Shown: positions 1-10,388, numbered from the stretch's first letter. The stretch: DNA of 45,109 nt from Streptomyces diastatochromogenes (GCA_001418405.1 LIQL01000074.1:1-45109); one strand, 5' to 3'. The notes: generated from the letters alone by a model not told the origin. Translations and numbers: made by a program.

Positions 1-1
1 C

Positions 2-124
2 CGCCTCAAGCCCGCCCTCGACACCCCGCCCGACCAACTGGTGTGGGGCCACCGCCTCCGCCTCGAACGGGTCGTCGACCTGGCCCTGTGGCTGGACCAC
101 CACCGACCCGAACTCGCCCTCTGA
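2..124 (+). CDS. C-terminal end of an unrecognised protein (partial)
   Basis: An open frame enters from the left edge and ends at a TGA at 122-124, leaving about 40 residues rich in Leu, Arg, Asp and His and ending RPELAL. Codon use is typical of the neighbours (strong G/C at third positions), so it looks like a genuine gene end. The P450 start lies only 11 bases beyond the stop, and its ribosome binding site (GAGGAG, 123-128) overlaps the stop, so the two are probably co-transcribed. I do not recognise the family from this fragment; a regulator or a further biosynthetic enzyme are both possible. Confidence 0.6.
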   Translation, partial: RLKPALDTPPDQLVWGHRLRLERVVDLALWLDHHRPELAL

Positions 125-135
125 GGAGCCCCCGT

Positions 136-1413
136 ATGACCATCCAAGAGCCACCCCTGCCGGCCGCGGAGCCGAAGCCCCGGCCCGAGCCGCTGCCCGA
201 CCCGGTCCCGCTGACGGGCTGCCCCTACAAGAGCAACCCCTACCCGCTCTACGAGCGGATGCGCGAGGCCGGCCCCGTCCACCGCGTGCTCTTCCCCAGC
301 GGCGTACAAGCCTGGCTCGTCACCGGCTACGACGCGGCCCACGCCGCCCTCAACGACGACCGCCTCGGCAAGAACCACGACCGCGGCAACGAGCGCTGGC
401 GCGCCCGCGCCTCGATCATGCCCGAACCCCAGCACTCCCAGCTCCAGGTCCACCTCCTCCACCGGGACCCGCCCCGGCACACCCGCATGCGGCGCTTCGT
501 CACCGACGCCTTCACACCCCGCCGCATCGAGAGCCTGCGCCCCCGCTTCCAGGAACTGGCCGACGCCCTCATCGACGCACTCCCCGAATCCGGCCCCGCC
601 GACCTCGTCGCAGGCTTCGCCGCACACTTCCCGTTCCAGGTCCTCGCCGAAGTCATCGGCCTCCCGCACCATCTGGCCGCCCGCTTCGACCGCGACTGGG
701 GCAAGGTCGTCCAGCCCGTCGGCCCCACCGACCCCGGACGGCCGCTCTACGAGGCCCGGCTGCACGGCCTGCAGAGCTACATCGCCGAGGTCGTCGCCCA
801 CAAGCGCGAACACTGGGACGACGACCTCCTCAGCCGCCTCGTCGTCGCCCGGGACCGCCGCGAACTGTCGCAGGAGGAACTGGACTCCATGATCTTCCAG
901 CTCCTCGTCGCCGGACAGGAACCGGTCACCAACCAGATCACCACCGCACTGATCGCCCTCTTCCGCCACCCCGACCAGCTCGCCCGCCTGCGCGACGAAC
1001 CCGACCTGCTGCCCCGCGCCGTCGAGGAACTCCTCCGCTACGACAGCGCCTTCGAACTGACCACCTGGCGCTTCCTCGACCAGGACGACAACCTGCACGG
1101 CACCGACATCCCGGCCGGCGACTCCGTGATCGTCTCGCTGTGCGCCGCCAACCGCGACCCGCGCCGCTTCCCCGACCCCGACACCCTCGACCTCGACCGC
1201 ACCCCCAACCCGCACCTCGCCTTCGGCCACGGCATCCACTTCTGTCCCGGCGCCGCCCTGGCCCGCACCGAACTCCAGGTCGCCCTGGACGCCCTGCTCA
1301 CCCGACTCCCCGGCCTCCACCTCGCCATCAGGGACGAGGACATCGAGTGGATCCCCGCCGTCCTCGGCCGCGGCACCAACCACCTGCCCGTGGGCTACGA
1401 CCGACGCCGTTGA
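136..1413 (+). CDS. Cytochrome P450
   Basis: A 425-residue soluble haem monooxygenase of bacterial class I type, which would need ferredoxin and ferredoxin reductase; neither is encoded nearby. The haem-binding segment FGHGIHFCPG places the axial Cys at about residue 370, and the K-helix ExxR reads ELLR. The I-helix reads AGQEPVTN (259-266), so the usual acid-Thr pair is Glu-Pro. ATG 136 is chosen because GAGGAG lies 8 bases upstream; an in-frame upstream extension from 43 is low-complexity Pro/Arg and overlaps the previous gene. The gene sits 164 bases before an isonitrile synthase, which suggests that it oxidises the isonitrile product or its amino acid precursor. The substrate cannot be read from sequence. 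Confidence 0.93.
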   Translation: MTIQEPPLPAAEPKPRPEPLPDPVPLTGCPYKSNPYPLYERMREAGPVHRVLFPSGVQAWLVTGYDAAHAALNDDRLGKNHDRGNERWRARASIMPEPQHSQLQVHLLHRDPPRHTRMRRFVTDAFTPRRIESLRPRFQELADALIDALPESGPADLVAGFAAHFPFQVLAEVIGLPHHLAARFDRDWGKVVQPVGPTDPGRPLYEARLHGLQSYIAEVVAHKREHWDDDLLSRLVVARDRRELSQEELDSMIFQLLVAGQEPVTNQITTALIALFRHPDQLARLRDEPDLLPRAVEELLRYDSAFELTTWRFLDQDDNLHGTDIPAGDSVIVSLCAANRDPRRFPDPDTLDLDRTPNPHLAFGHGIHFCPGAALARTELQVALDALLTRLPGLHLAIRDEDIEWIPAVLGRGTNHLPVGYDRRR

Positions 1414-1577
1414 AACGCCTCCGACACGCCGGTGACGCCGGCTTTCGGCTGACCGGGGCCGGCCACACCGCTCGCCCCGGACCCGGCTGATCCGACACCC
1501 CATCCGCCTGACCGCGCCTGGCCGCCCCTCGCCACGGCGCCATGCCGTCATGCCCGCACGCCTTCCGGAGGAACGAC

Positions 1578-2510
1578 ATGCCGCCGACAACCGCGCCGGA
1601 CACCCACCCCACGACACGCAGCATCGCGATCCTGAACCTGCTCCTACCGCACCACCGGACAACCGACCGGGGCCCCGCCCCCGCCGAGAGGTTTCCGCAC
1701 CAACTGCGTCGGATCGCCGACTTCGTACGCGACGACGCCCCCGTCACGTTCACCCTGCCCGGCTTCCCCTGCAAGTCCCCCAACCCCGCCAAAGTCCTCG
1801 GCCACCTCCCCGACCAGGGAGAACGTCTCTCCCTCGACTTCCTCAACACCCTCTGCACCGAGATCGAGCGGATCCATCCGCCCGGCGCCCGCATGGTCGT
1901 CTGCTCCGACGGACACGCCTTCGGCGACCTCGTCCGCGTCCCCGACGAGCACATCGACGCCTACGCCGACGAACTCCGCACCCTCATAGACCACGTGGGC
2001 CTGACCGGACTCTCCGTGTTCGACCTGCGCGACGTGTTCGGCGACCTCCCGCACGACACCAAACGCGCCCACCTCCACAAGAGCTACGCCCCCACACTGG
2101 AGGCCCTGCGCGCCGAGGTCCGCGCCGACGACAACACCCTCGCCCTCTACCGCGGCATCACCCGCTTCCTCGTCGAGGACACCGCCGACCACGCGGGCAC
2201 CCGCTCCGCCCTCCAGCGCGAGTGCCGGCAGCGCGCGTACGGCGTCATCCAGCGCAGCCGCGCCTGGGGCGACCTGATCGCCGACCACCACCCCCGCTCC
2301 GTACGCCTGTCCATCCACCCCCAGCCCATCGGCGCCCGCAAGTTCGGCATCCGCCTGCTGGACGCGCCCGATGCCTGGACCACCCCCTGGCACTCGACAG
2401 CCCTTCGCCGCACCGACGGCACCTGGACCCTCATGCCCCGGGCGAAGGCCGCCGAGTCGGGCCGCCTGGTCGAGTGCGACGGCCGTCCCAGTCACTTCGA
2501 GCAGGACTGA
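1578..2510 (+). CDS. Isocyanide (isonitrile) synthase, PvcA/IsnA/Dit1 family
   Basis: A 310-residue protein. Known members convert the alpha-amino group of Tyr or Trp to an isonitrile using ribulose-5-phosphate as the carbon donor; yeast Dit1 is a relative. The family-typical stretch LPGFPCKSPNPAKVLG lies near residues 58-73, followed by conserved blocks such as PGARMVVCSDGHAFGD and later RKFGIRLL-like and PWH motifs. Length matches the family. ATG 1578 is chosen over an in-frame ATG at 1542 because GGAGG (1567-1571) lies 6 bases upstream. It follows the P450 on the same strand. No Fe/2OG oxygenase (PvcB/IsnB-like) is seen, so the P450 may be the tailoring enzyme, as in the Dit1-Dit2 pair of fungi. 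Amino acid specificity is unknown. Confidence 0.88.
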   Translation: MPPTTAPDTHPTTRSIAILNLLLPHHRTTDRGPAPAERFPHQLRRIADFVRDDAPVTFTLPGFPCKSPNPAKVLGHLPDQGERLSLDFLNTLCTEIERIHPPGARMVVCSDGHAFGDLVRVPDEHIDAYADELRTLIDHVGLTGLSVFDLRDVFGDLPHDTKRAHLHKSYAPTLEALRAEVRADDNTLALYRGITRFLVEDTADHAGTRSALQRECRQRAYGVIQRSRAWGDLIADHHPRSVRLSIHPQPIGARKFGIRLLDAPDAWTTPWHSTALRRTDGTWTLMPRAKAAESGRLVECDGRPSHFEQD

Positions 2511-2749
2511 CGGGACCGGCCGACGGGTGCCAACGATCAAGCTGGCACCCGTCGCTCAGGCGCTCCAGGCCGCGGCCCGGGCCGATCCGCTGCTGTGCGG
2601 CCCCGGGCCCGGCGGGATCGACACTTGGCCGCCGCGGTATGGGCCGAGAACGCAGGTGGCGGTGCCGGTTCACGGCATCGGGCCCACGTGGTGGCGGCGC
2701 ATGCCGGTGAAAGCAGGATGGGACAAGGCCCTGAGGAGTAGCCGGTAGT

Positions 2750-3217
2750 TCACACCCTGAGTGCGCGCACAGCTGTCCTCATTTCCTGCTCGGGTCCCCG
2801 GGACGTGTCCGGGTGGCTGCACAGGAAGAGCCCGGCGCTGAGCAGGACGAGGTTCTTGACGACGAATTCGCCCGTCATGCTCAGCTGCCAAGGATTGGCG
2901 TACTGGAAGGCGACCCCCGGGAGGAAGACCAGAACGCTGAAGGTGCTGAGCATGTGGGTGGCGAACAGGGGCAGCAACCACTTGAGACGACGTCCGTACA
3001 GGAACCAGAGACCTACGACGATCTCCACGATGCCCACCGCAGAGACGAACCAGGTCGGGGTGGTGAACGGTACGGCATCGCGAACGAGCTTGCCCACGGG
3101 GGTGGAGTCAGCTGCCTTGAGGGCCCCGAACCATACGTAGACGGTCCCGAGGGACAAGCGCAGAGCAAGAAGCCCATGACGGTTGAGCTGACGCAGAGCG
3201 AAAGTGAATGACGGCAT
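2750..3217 (-). CDS. DoxX-like integral membrane protein
   Basis: About 155 residues with four predicted hydrophobic segments, resembling the small DoxX/DoxD-like family: an opening segment with LALRLSLGTVYVWFGALK, a central segment VGIVEIVVGLWFLYGRR, a third around MLSTFSVLVFLPGV and a last one at VVKNLVLLSAGLFL. The role of this subfamily is not settled; relatives are linked to redox or quinone functions in the membrane. ATG 3217 has GAGAAG just upstream. An in-frame ATG at 3238 with GGAAGG 11 bases upstream would add 7 residues, and a start at 3301 is less likely. It is monocistronic and convergent with the isonitrile synthase gene. The flanking gaps of 239 and 298 bases hold nothing I can identify. 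Confidence 0.72.
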   Translation of the reverse strand: MPSFTFALRQLNRHGLLALRLSLGTVYVWFGALKAADSTPVGKLVRDAVPFTTPTWFVSAVGIVEIVVGLWFLYGRRLKWLLPLFATHMLSTFSVLVFLPGVAFQYANPWQLSMTGEFVVKNLVLLSAGLFLCSHPDTSRGPEQEMRTAVRALRV

Positions 3218-3515
3218 GCTTCTTCTCGATTTCGGCATCTGGCGATTCGCCTTCCAAGATCTCCACAGACGGTTTCGCCCTGCGACTCCCCAGAGGAACA
3301 CCCATGGTGCGCAACAGGCGAATATTCCCGGCCCGGTAGTTCTGGGTCTTCGGCTGTTGCCGCCAACCCGGAATGACGAGCGAAACCGCCCGGAATAATG
3401 GTTCGATCCGGCAGTGGTCCCGGCGCCGCCCAGCTGTCAGCTGGTATTGAGCCGGCGCGCGGACATCCGTGCACGTCGGCGATCTGCTCATCGACCCGCG
3501 TGCGGGGACGAGCGG

Positions 3516-4148
3516 TCAGCGGCAGACGGGAAGTGCCGGTGGACCCCTGCGGAGGACGGCGTAGCGCAGCGGCCACGCACACAGACGCCGAACGGGACCG
3601 TGAGCGGCCCCGGGACGTGTGGGGGAGGCCGGGCCGACGTGGGCGAACGACCGTCGAGCACGTCGGAGCGGTGCGAAGACGGAGGAGGCCAACGACCGGC
3701 CCAGGCGGAACGCCGCCGCCTCACCGCACCACAGCCACACCCCGCAGACCAGCGCGGCCAGGCCATGCGCGAGCCCCATGCCGAGGGACCAGGAGTGTCC
3801 GGTGGCCGCCATGTCCACGGAGTCGGACATCCCGCCCATGCCGGCCATGCCGCGGTGCGCGGCCATCGATGCGGACATCGCGGATGGCGCCGGCAGCAAC
3901 TGCGACAGGTTGAACACCGTGTGCAGCACGAACTGCGCAGCCACGGTGGCGCCGGTGACCACGAGCGCGCCGCGTTCCCTTCCGGTGAGCCACCACGCGC
4001 CCACCGTGGTCGCGGCGAACGCGTACGCCACCACCCGAGCGGGCACGGTCTGACCGGACATCAGCGCGTGCCCCAGAGCCGATGCCGCCACGCACACTGT
4101 CGCGAAGACAGCGGCACGTGAAAGGCGGAGGCCAAGCCCGGAGGTCAC
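3516..4148 (-). CDS. Met/His-rich integral membrane protein (possible copper link)
   Basis: About 210 residues with several hydrophobic helices, a Met/His-rich loop (HRGMAGMGGM, followed by more Met and His) and a basic, Pro/Arg-rich C-terminal tail ending RRGPPALPVCR. Proteins of this type occur in Streptomyces beside copper-related genes (my recollection), and Met/His loops often bind Cu(I); the function itself is inference. GTG 4148 is chosen: the hydrophobic N-terminus begins directly after it and TACGCT, a -10-like hexamer, lies 7 bases upstream on the minus strand. With no Shine-Dalgarno sequence visible, the mRNA could be leaderless. An ATG at 4178 would add 10 residues. Confidence 0.62.
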   Translation of the reverse strand: MTSGLGLRLSRAAVFATVCVAASALGHALMSGQTVPARVVAYAFAATTVGAWWLTGRERGALVVTGATVAAQFVLHTVFNLSQLLPAPSAMSASMAAHRGMAGMGGMSDSVDMAATGHSWSLGMGLAHGLAALVCGVWLWCGEAAAFRLGRSLASSVFAPLRRARRSFAHVGPASPTRPGAAHGPVRRLCAWPLRYAVLRRGPPALPVCR

Positions 4149-4708
4149 GGGCGCCAGCGTAGGACCAGCAGCCCACACGAAAACGGATCTGGAAGGCGTG
4201 TTTCATACTTTTTGGGATATCCGGGTAAGCGCACATCGCCGTCGCACTCACCGCCGTCGACGGGTTGACCTGCGTGGCTCAAGCAGGGAGCGACCTCGGC
4301 CGGGGTGCAACGGGCAGTACTCAGGCACCGCCGGCCCCACCAAGAGTTGCCGGGTAGCGAAGGTGCCCGACGGAGTGCCTTCGCCACCAAGACCGAGCTG
4401 GCCCGGCTTCTGGTCGCCGGGGCACTGTCTTCGCCGTTGCCGGAACCCTCGTGAACGAGAACTCGGACGCCCACGGCGCTTCGGCGTGGTCGGCACCACC
4501 GTCTCGGGCTCCTTCCTCCACCTGATCGCCGCGCTCAACCTCGTCGGGCTCGCGGGCACGCCCTCCTTCTCGGAGGACAGCTACTGGCCGTCGCTTCCCG
4601 GGTCCGGTACCTCGGACCCAGTGCGGATGACGGCGGTCGTTCCCGCTCACCGAAGACCCTCATCCCCGGTGGCGGTGCGGCCCCCTCAGCCCGTGTCCCA
4701 GCAGGTCA
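4149..4708. other. 560-base gap with no intact gene
   Basis: No reading frame on either strand in this gap has convincing gene structure. It includes the upstream region of the Met/His-rich membrane protein, an AT-richer patch near 4200-4225 and a decayed transporter fragment at 4427-4558 listed separately. The rest holds nothing I recognise. Confidence 0.6.
4427..4558 (+). pseudogene. Remnant of a NiCoT-type nickel/cobalt transporter
   Basis: Two short, frame-shifted stretches on the plus strand read like one transmembrane region of the HoxN/NixA (NiCoT) permease family. The first (from 4427) reads VFAVAGTLVNENSDAHGA. The second, in a neighbouring frame, reads FGVVGTTVSGSFLHLI and continues with AALNLVGLAG. 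Intact NiCoT proteins have a similar run, with a Ser/His-containing loop followed by IGT-VSG-FLYLIAALN and a hydrophobic tail. No start codon, no N-terminal HAxDADHI signature and no continuation are visible, so this appears to be a small leftover of a deleted gene. Identification rests on recalled family motifs over about 40 residues. Confidence 0.45.
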
Positions 4709-5578
4709 TCACTCCTGCTCGTAAGGGTGGAACCCCCGGCCTGTCTTACGGCCGAGAAGTCCTGCCTCCACCATGCGCTGGAGCAGCGGCGGCGGGGCGT
4801 AGAGGGGTTCGCGGAACTCGGCGTACAGGGACTGCGCGATCGAGGCGACGGTGTCCAGGCCGATCAGGTCGGCGAGTTCGAGCGGTCCCATCGGGTGGGC
4901 GCAGCCCAGTTCCATGGCGGTGTCGATGTCGGCGGCGGTGGCGAATCCGGATTCCGCCATGCGGATGGCGGAGAGGAGGTAGGGGATCAGCAGGGCGTTG
5001 ACGACGAAGCCGGCGCGGTCCTGGGAACGGACGACCGTCTTGCCGAGCGTGCGGGTGGCGAAGTCCTCGACCGCGGCGGTGGTCTCGGCCGAGGTGTGCA
5101 GCGAGGTCACCACCTCGACCAGCGGCATCACGGGGACCGGATTGAAGAAGTGCAGGCCGACAACCCGGTCCGCGCGGAGGGTCGACATGCCGAGCCGCAT
5201 GATCGGGAGGGAGGAGGTGTTGGTGGCCAGGACGGCTGCCGGATCCTCGACGATCTTGTCGAGGGCGGCGAACACCTCGGTTTTGGCGTCCGGGTTCTCG
5301 ACCACCGCCTCGATGACGAGCTGTCGGTCGGCCAGGTCGTCCAGACTGCTGGTGAACACCATCCGTGCGAGCGCGTCCCGTGCCGCCGCCTGTTCCAGTT
5401 TTCCGCGCCGCACTGCCCGGTCGAGTGAGGCACTGATCCGGTCCCGGGCGGTGCGCGCAGCGGTCGCGTTCGCCTCGCAGACCACGGTGTCCAGCCCGGC
5501 GCGCGCACACACCTCGGCGATCCCGGCACCCATCTGCCCGCCGCCGACGACGCCGACGCGTTCGACGACCGCGCTCAT
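4709..5578 (-). CDS. 3-hydroxyacyl-CoA (3-hydroxybutyryl-CoA) dehydrogenase
   Basis: 289 residues. NAD(P)-dependent oxidation or reduction of 3-hydroxyacyl-CoA. The N-terminal Rossmann motif reads GVVGGGQMGAGIAEVCARAG, the catalytic-His segment reads HFFNPVPVMPLVEVV, the Asn-containing ATNTSSLPI segment follows family order, and the C-terminal domain carries HPMGPLELADLIGLD. ATG 5578 overlaps the stop of malate synthase (ATGA, 5575-5578), so the two are translationally coupled. It is the last gene of the aceA-aceB unit and would feed beta-oxidation or hydroxybutyrate carbon into acetyl-CoA for the glyoxylate shunt. Chain-length preference cannot be read from sequence. Confidence 0.93.
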   Translation of the reverse strand: MSAVVERVGVVGGGQMGAGIAEVCARAGLDTVVCEANATAARTARDRISASLDRAVRRGKLEQAAARDALARMVFTSSLDDLADRQLVIEAVVENPDAKTEVFAALDKIVEDPAAVLATNTSSLPIMRLGMSTLRADRVVGLHFFNPVPVMPLVEVVTSLHTSAETTAAVEDFATRTLGKTVVRSQDRAGFVVNALLIPYLLSAIRMAESGFATAADIDTAMELGCAHPMGPLELADLIGLDTVASIAQSLYAEFREPLYAPPPLLQRMVEAGLLGRKTGRGFHPYEQE

Positions 5579-7167
5579 GCCCGGACCTCCGTCCGCCGCA
5601 CGAGGTGGCGGGTGTAGGCATCCGGGGTGAAGAACATCGGTAGCTCGCCGGTCAGCGTGTTCCGCTCGAAGAGGGCGCGAATGTCGTCGACGGGCGCCCA
5701 CGGGTACTCGGCCCCGAGCGCGGCGGCCTCCTCGTCGAGGACCCGTTCCACGGTCCGACGGTCGATGACCCGGTGTCGGAGCCACTGCCAGATCTGCACG
5801 CGGGCGATCTCCGCGGTGGCCGCGTCCTCCATCAGCCCGTCGAGCGCGACCGCGCCCTGCCCGCGCAGCCAGGCCGCGTAGTACCGCAAGGAGACGGAGA
5901 TGTTGGTGCGCACCCCGTCCGCGGTCGGCGGTCCGCTGATCCGCCGCACCGACAGCAGGTCGGCTGAGGTCACGTCGACGTCGTCGCGGGTGCGGTCGAG
6001 TTGGTGGGGGCGGTCGCCCAGGACGCCGTCGAAGACCGCGCGGCACACGGGGACGAGGGCGGGATGGGCCACCCAGGACCCGTCGAAGCCGTCCTCCGTC
6101 TCCCGCTCCTTGTCGAGGCGGACCTTGGCGAGCGCGGCCTCGTTCACGGCCGGGTCCTTGCTCGGCACCTGCGCGGCCATGCCGCCGATGGCGTGCGCCC
6201 CGCGCCGGTGGCAGGTGCGCACGAGCAGTTCGGTGTAGGCCCGCAGGAAGGGGGCGGTCATCGTGACCTTGGCGCGGTCGGGCAGGAGGAAGTCCGTGCG
6301 GTGCCCGAACGTCTTGATCATGCTGAACAGGTAGTCCCAGCGGCCGGCGTTGAGTCCGGCGCTGTGCTCGCGCAGTTCGTAGAGGATCTCTTCCATCTCG
6401 AACGCGGCGGTGATCGTCTCGATGAGGACGGTGGCGCGGATGGTGCCGCGGGGAATGCCGAGCAGTTCCTGGGCGAGGACGAAGACGTCGTTCCAGAGGC
6501 GGGCCTCGTAGCGGTTCTCCAGTTTCGGAAGGTAGAAGTACGGGCCGTGACCGGCGTCGAGCTGTCGCTGGGCGCAGTGGAAGAAGTACAGGCCGAAGTC
6601 GACGAGCGCGGCGGGAACCGGGCGGCCCGCGCATTCCAGGTGCTCCTCGTCCAGGTGCCAGCCGCGTGGGCGGACCATGATGGTGGCGAGCCGCTCGCCG
6701 AGCCGGTACTCCTTGCCCTCGGGGGTGGTGAAGTCGATCCGGCGCTCGATGGCGTCGAGCAGGTTGAGCTGCCCGCCGATGACGTTGTCCCACGAGGGTG
6801 CGCTCGCGTCCTCGAAGTCCGCCATCCACACCTTCGCGCCGGAGTTGAGGGCGTTGACGGTCATTCGGAGGTCCGGTGGGCCGGTGATCTCCACACGGCG
6901 GTCGGTCAGGCCGGGCGCGGGCGGTGCGACCCGCCAGGAGGGATCGTTGCGGACGGCGGCGGTGACCAGGGGGAAGTCGAGCGGAGAGCCCGATGCCAGC
7001 CGCAGTGCCTGCCGACGGCGTTCCTTCATCAGATCCCGCCGACGCGGCTCGAACACCTCGGCCAGCCGGCCGACGAAGGCCAGGGCGGCGGGGGTGAGGA
7101 TCTCGTCGTGCCGCTCGCCGAGTGCAGCGAGGACACGAACCTGCTGGGTGAGTGCGGTGATGGACAT
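5575..7167 (-). CDS. aceB: Malate synthase A
   Basis: 530 residues, the usual length of malate synthase A. It condenses glyoxylate with acetyl-CoA to give malate in the glyoxylate shunt. Diagnostic runs include the substrate-binding block with [15 protein letters not shown], the signature around [36 protein letters not shown], and near the C-terminus a [17 protein letters not shown] segment reading [15 protein letters not shown] with the catalytic-region Asp. ATG 7167 has AGGAG 6 bases upstream. It lies 102 bases downstream of aceA and overlaps the following dehydrogenase by 4 bases, giving the order aceA-aceB-dehydrogenase, which I recall as common in Streptomyces. Confidence 0.96.
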   Translation of the reverse strand: MSITALTQQVRVLAALGERHDEILTPAALAFVGRLAEVFEPRRRDLMKERRRQALRLASGSPLDFPLVTAAVRNDPSWRVAPPAPGLTDRRVEITGPPDLRMTVNALNSGAKVWMADFEDASAPSWDNVIGGQLNLLDAIERRIDFTTPEGKEYRLGERLATIMVRPRGWHLDEEHLECAGRPVPAALVDFGLYFFHCAQRQLDAGHGPYFYLPKLENRYEARLWNDVFVLAQELLGIPRGTIRATVLIETITAAFEMEEILYELREHSAGLNAGRWDYLFSMIKTFGHRTDFLLPDRAKVTMTAPFLRAYTELLVRTCHRRGAHAIGGMAAQVPSKDPAVNEAALAKVRLDKERETEDGFDGSWVAHPALVPVCRAVFDGVLGDRPHQLDRTRDDVDVTSADLLSVRRISGPPTADGVRTNISVSLRYYAAWLRGQGAVALDGLMEDAATAEIARVQIWQWLRHRVIDRRTVERVLDEEAAALGAEYPWAPVDDIRALFERNTLTGELPMFFTPDAYTRHLVRRTEVRA

Positions 7168-7269
7168 CGGGATCTCCTGGGGGAAAGGAGCGGAGGGGGC
7201 GGAGACGGTCGCCCGTCCTCCGCGCGGCCGAGGGCCGGCCGGACGCGGGAGGGCGTCCGGCCCGGCGGC

Positions 7270-8553
<1,284 letters not shown>

Positions 8554-8940
8554 GACTGTCACCGTCTCCTTCGTCCGTGGGGGATGCCAACACTGCTGCC
8601 GGGACGGCACAGTTGTGGCACGCCGTGTCGTACTTCCTAGGGCTGGGGTGCGGCCCGCTGTCCTTCCGGATGGCGGAGCTGAGCAATGTTGCCGGTGTTG
8701 GACACCGCCGTGGCCGGGATCTCCGACGTCAGGGCCGTGAATCGGGCCCCGGTTACAGGCGGTGGCCGTCCAGGTCCAACGGGCCGCATGAAGACTCTGG
8801 CAGTGGCACTGAGTGCCAACAAGTAGGGACGGTTGCCAACTTCTGCGAATCTTCGCTCGCCGTTTTGCCAACCTTGCAAAGGTCGCAGGGTCGAGCCGGT
8901 CCCGTACGCTGACCAGGACCCGGACAGCAAAGGACACGCG
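8554..8940. promoter_or_regulatory. aceA / ScfR-regulator divergent control region with TGCCAAC repeats
   Basis: This 387-base region drives aceA leftward and the regulator rightward. It holds four copies of TGCCAAC in the same orientation at 8585-8591, 8814-8820, 8834-8840 and 8866-8872. The second overlaps a perfect palindrome, TGGCACT-G-AGTGCCA, at 8804-8818. A TTTGCAA element read on the minus strand (8874-8880) resembles the RamB box of corynebacteria and mycobacteria, and TGCGAA lies at 8844-8849. The cluster next to the regulator start fits autoregulation; the copy 32 bases from aceA could repress or activate aceA. Binding is inferred. Confidence 0.55.
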
Positions 8941-10353
8941 GTGAGCAAGACGTACGCGGGCGCGCGGCTACGGCGACTGCGCGAGGAGCGCCGAATGAGC
9001 CAGGCGGATCTCGCGCGTGTGCTGGGTATCTCCCCGAGCTATCTGAACCAGATGGAGCACGATTCCCGGCCGCTCACCGTGCCCGTTCTGCTCAGGCTGA
9101 CCGAGGCGTTCGGCGTCGACCCGGGGTTCTTCTCGGAGCGGGACACGACACGCCTGATGGCCGACCTCCGTGAAGCGCTCGCCGGGGAGATCACCGAGGC
9201 CCGGATCTCCGCCGCGGACCTCCGTGACCTGGCCACCCGGCTGCCTGGCGTCGCCAAGGTCCTGCTCGACCTCGGCCGCCGCAACCAGCAGTTGTCCGAG
9301 CGCCTGGCCGGGGCGGCGGACGGCCGGGACCGTGATCGGGGGACCGCCTCCTCACCCCACGAGGAAATCCGCGACTTCTTCTACCGACGCCAGAACTACC
9401 TGCACGACATCGACGTCGCGGCCGAGCGCCTGGCCGATGAGATCGGCATCCGACCGGGGGAGGTGATCGGTGCCCTCACCGCAAGACTCACCGAGGCACA
9501 CGGTGTGCAGCTGGCCGCCGAGCCCGGCGCGCGGCTGCACCGCTACGACGAGAGGAGCCGCACGCTTCACCTGTCCTCTCGACTGCGGCCCGGTCAGCGC
9601 GCGTTCCGCATGGCCACCCAGCTCGCACTGCTGGAGCACGGCGAGGATCTCGACCGACTGGCCACCGAGGACTTCCCACCCGGATCGGCCACCCAGGCAC
9701 TGGCTCGCATCGGGATCGCCAACTACTACGCCGCCGCCCTCGTCCTGCCCTATTCCGCGTTCCATGCGGCGGCCGAGGAAGTGCGCTACGACATCGAGCG
9801 TCTCACCGACCGCTTCGGTCTCGGCTACGAGACCGTCTGCCATCGACTGAGCACCCTCCAACGTCCCCGACTGCGCGGCGTACCGTTCTCCTTCGTCCGC
9901 GTCGACCGGGCCGGCAACCTGTCCAAACGCCAGTCGGCGACCGGCTTCCACTTCTCCCGGGCCGGCGGCACCTGCCCGCTGTGGAACGTGTACGAGGCGT
10001 TTGCCACCCCCGGCCGCATCCACGTCCAGATCGCCGAAATGCCCGACGGACAGCGCTACTTGTGGACCGCGCGGGCCGTCACCCGGCACCGCGGCGGCTG
10101 GGGCGAACCCGGCAAGACCTACGCCATCGGCCTCGGCTGCGAACTCCGCCACGCCCATCGGCTCGTCTACTCCGAGGGCCTCGACCTCGACAACACCTCC
10201 GCAGCCACCCCCATCGGCATGGGCTGCCGCGCCTGCGAACGCCTCGACTGCTCCCAACGAGCTGTGCCGCCACTGGGGCGTCCGCTGCTCATCGACCAGA
10301 ACAGCAGCACCTTCGTGCCCTACCCGGTCGAGAGCGACGAGACCGCCGGGTGA
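8941..10353 (+). CDS. ScfR/RamB-family transcriptional regulator of acetate/glyoxylate genes
   Basis: 470 residues in three parts: an XRE helix-turn-helix (about 5-60, containing [19 protein letters not shown]), a central IrrE/ImmA-like domain (about 130-290) without a clear HExxH zinc motif, and a C-terminal short-chain fatty acyl regulator (DUF2083) domain with Cys residues in [15 protein letters not shown] and [10 protein letters not shown]. Relatives are RamB and PrpR of actinobacteria, which sense acyl-CoA or carbon status; mycobacterial PrpR carries an iron-sulfur cluster on conserved cysteines. GTG 8941 has AAAGGA 6 bases upstream and fits the domain start. It is divergent from aceA, so it is most likely the glyoxylate-shunt regulator. 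Confidence 0.88.
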   Translation: MSKTYAGARLRRLREERRMSQADLARVLGISPSYLNQMEHDSRPLTVPVLLRLTEAFGVDPGFFSERDTTRLMADLREALAGEITEARISAADLRDLATRLPGVAKVLLDLGRRNQQLSERLAGAADGRDRDRGTASSPHEEIRDFFYRRQNYLHDIDVAAERLADEIGIRPGEVIGALTARLTEAHGVQLAAEPGARLHRYDERSRTLHLSSRLRPGQRAFRMATQLALLEHGEDLDRLATEDFPPGSATQALARIGIANYYAAALVLPYSAFHAAAEEVRYDIERLTDRFGLGYETVCHRLSTLQRPRLRGVPFSFVRVDRAGNLSKRQSATGFHFSRAGGTCPLWNVYEAFATPGRIHVQIAEMPDGQRYLWTARAVTRHRGGWGEPGKTYAIGLGCELRHAHRLVYSEGLDLDNTSAATPIGMGCRACERLDCSQRAVPPLGRPLLIDQNSSTFVPYPVESDETAG

Positions 10354-10388
10354 CCGCGGTAGTGGTCCTGACGCCTGCGGCAGCCTGC

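Noticed and set aside
1550..2710. Plus-strand frame overlapping the isonitrile synthase, very rich in Arg, Pro and His
   Set aside because: Typical high-GC shadow; the isonitrile synthase frame carries the conserved motifs.
4198..5001. 267-residue plus-strand frame over the intergenic gap and the dehydrogenase end
   Set aside because: Only about 30 residues resemble a known family (the transporter remnant). The rest is low-complexity and antisense to a real gene.
5579..6829. Minus-strand open frame reaching from the 3-hydroxyacyl-CoA dehydrogenase far into malate synthase, as if a fusion
   Set aside because: The upstream part is an Arg/Pro-rich shadow of malate synthase in another frame. 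The true start at 5578 overlaps the malate synthase stop and gives normal family length.
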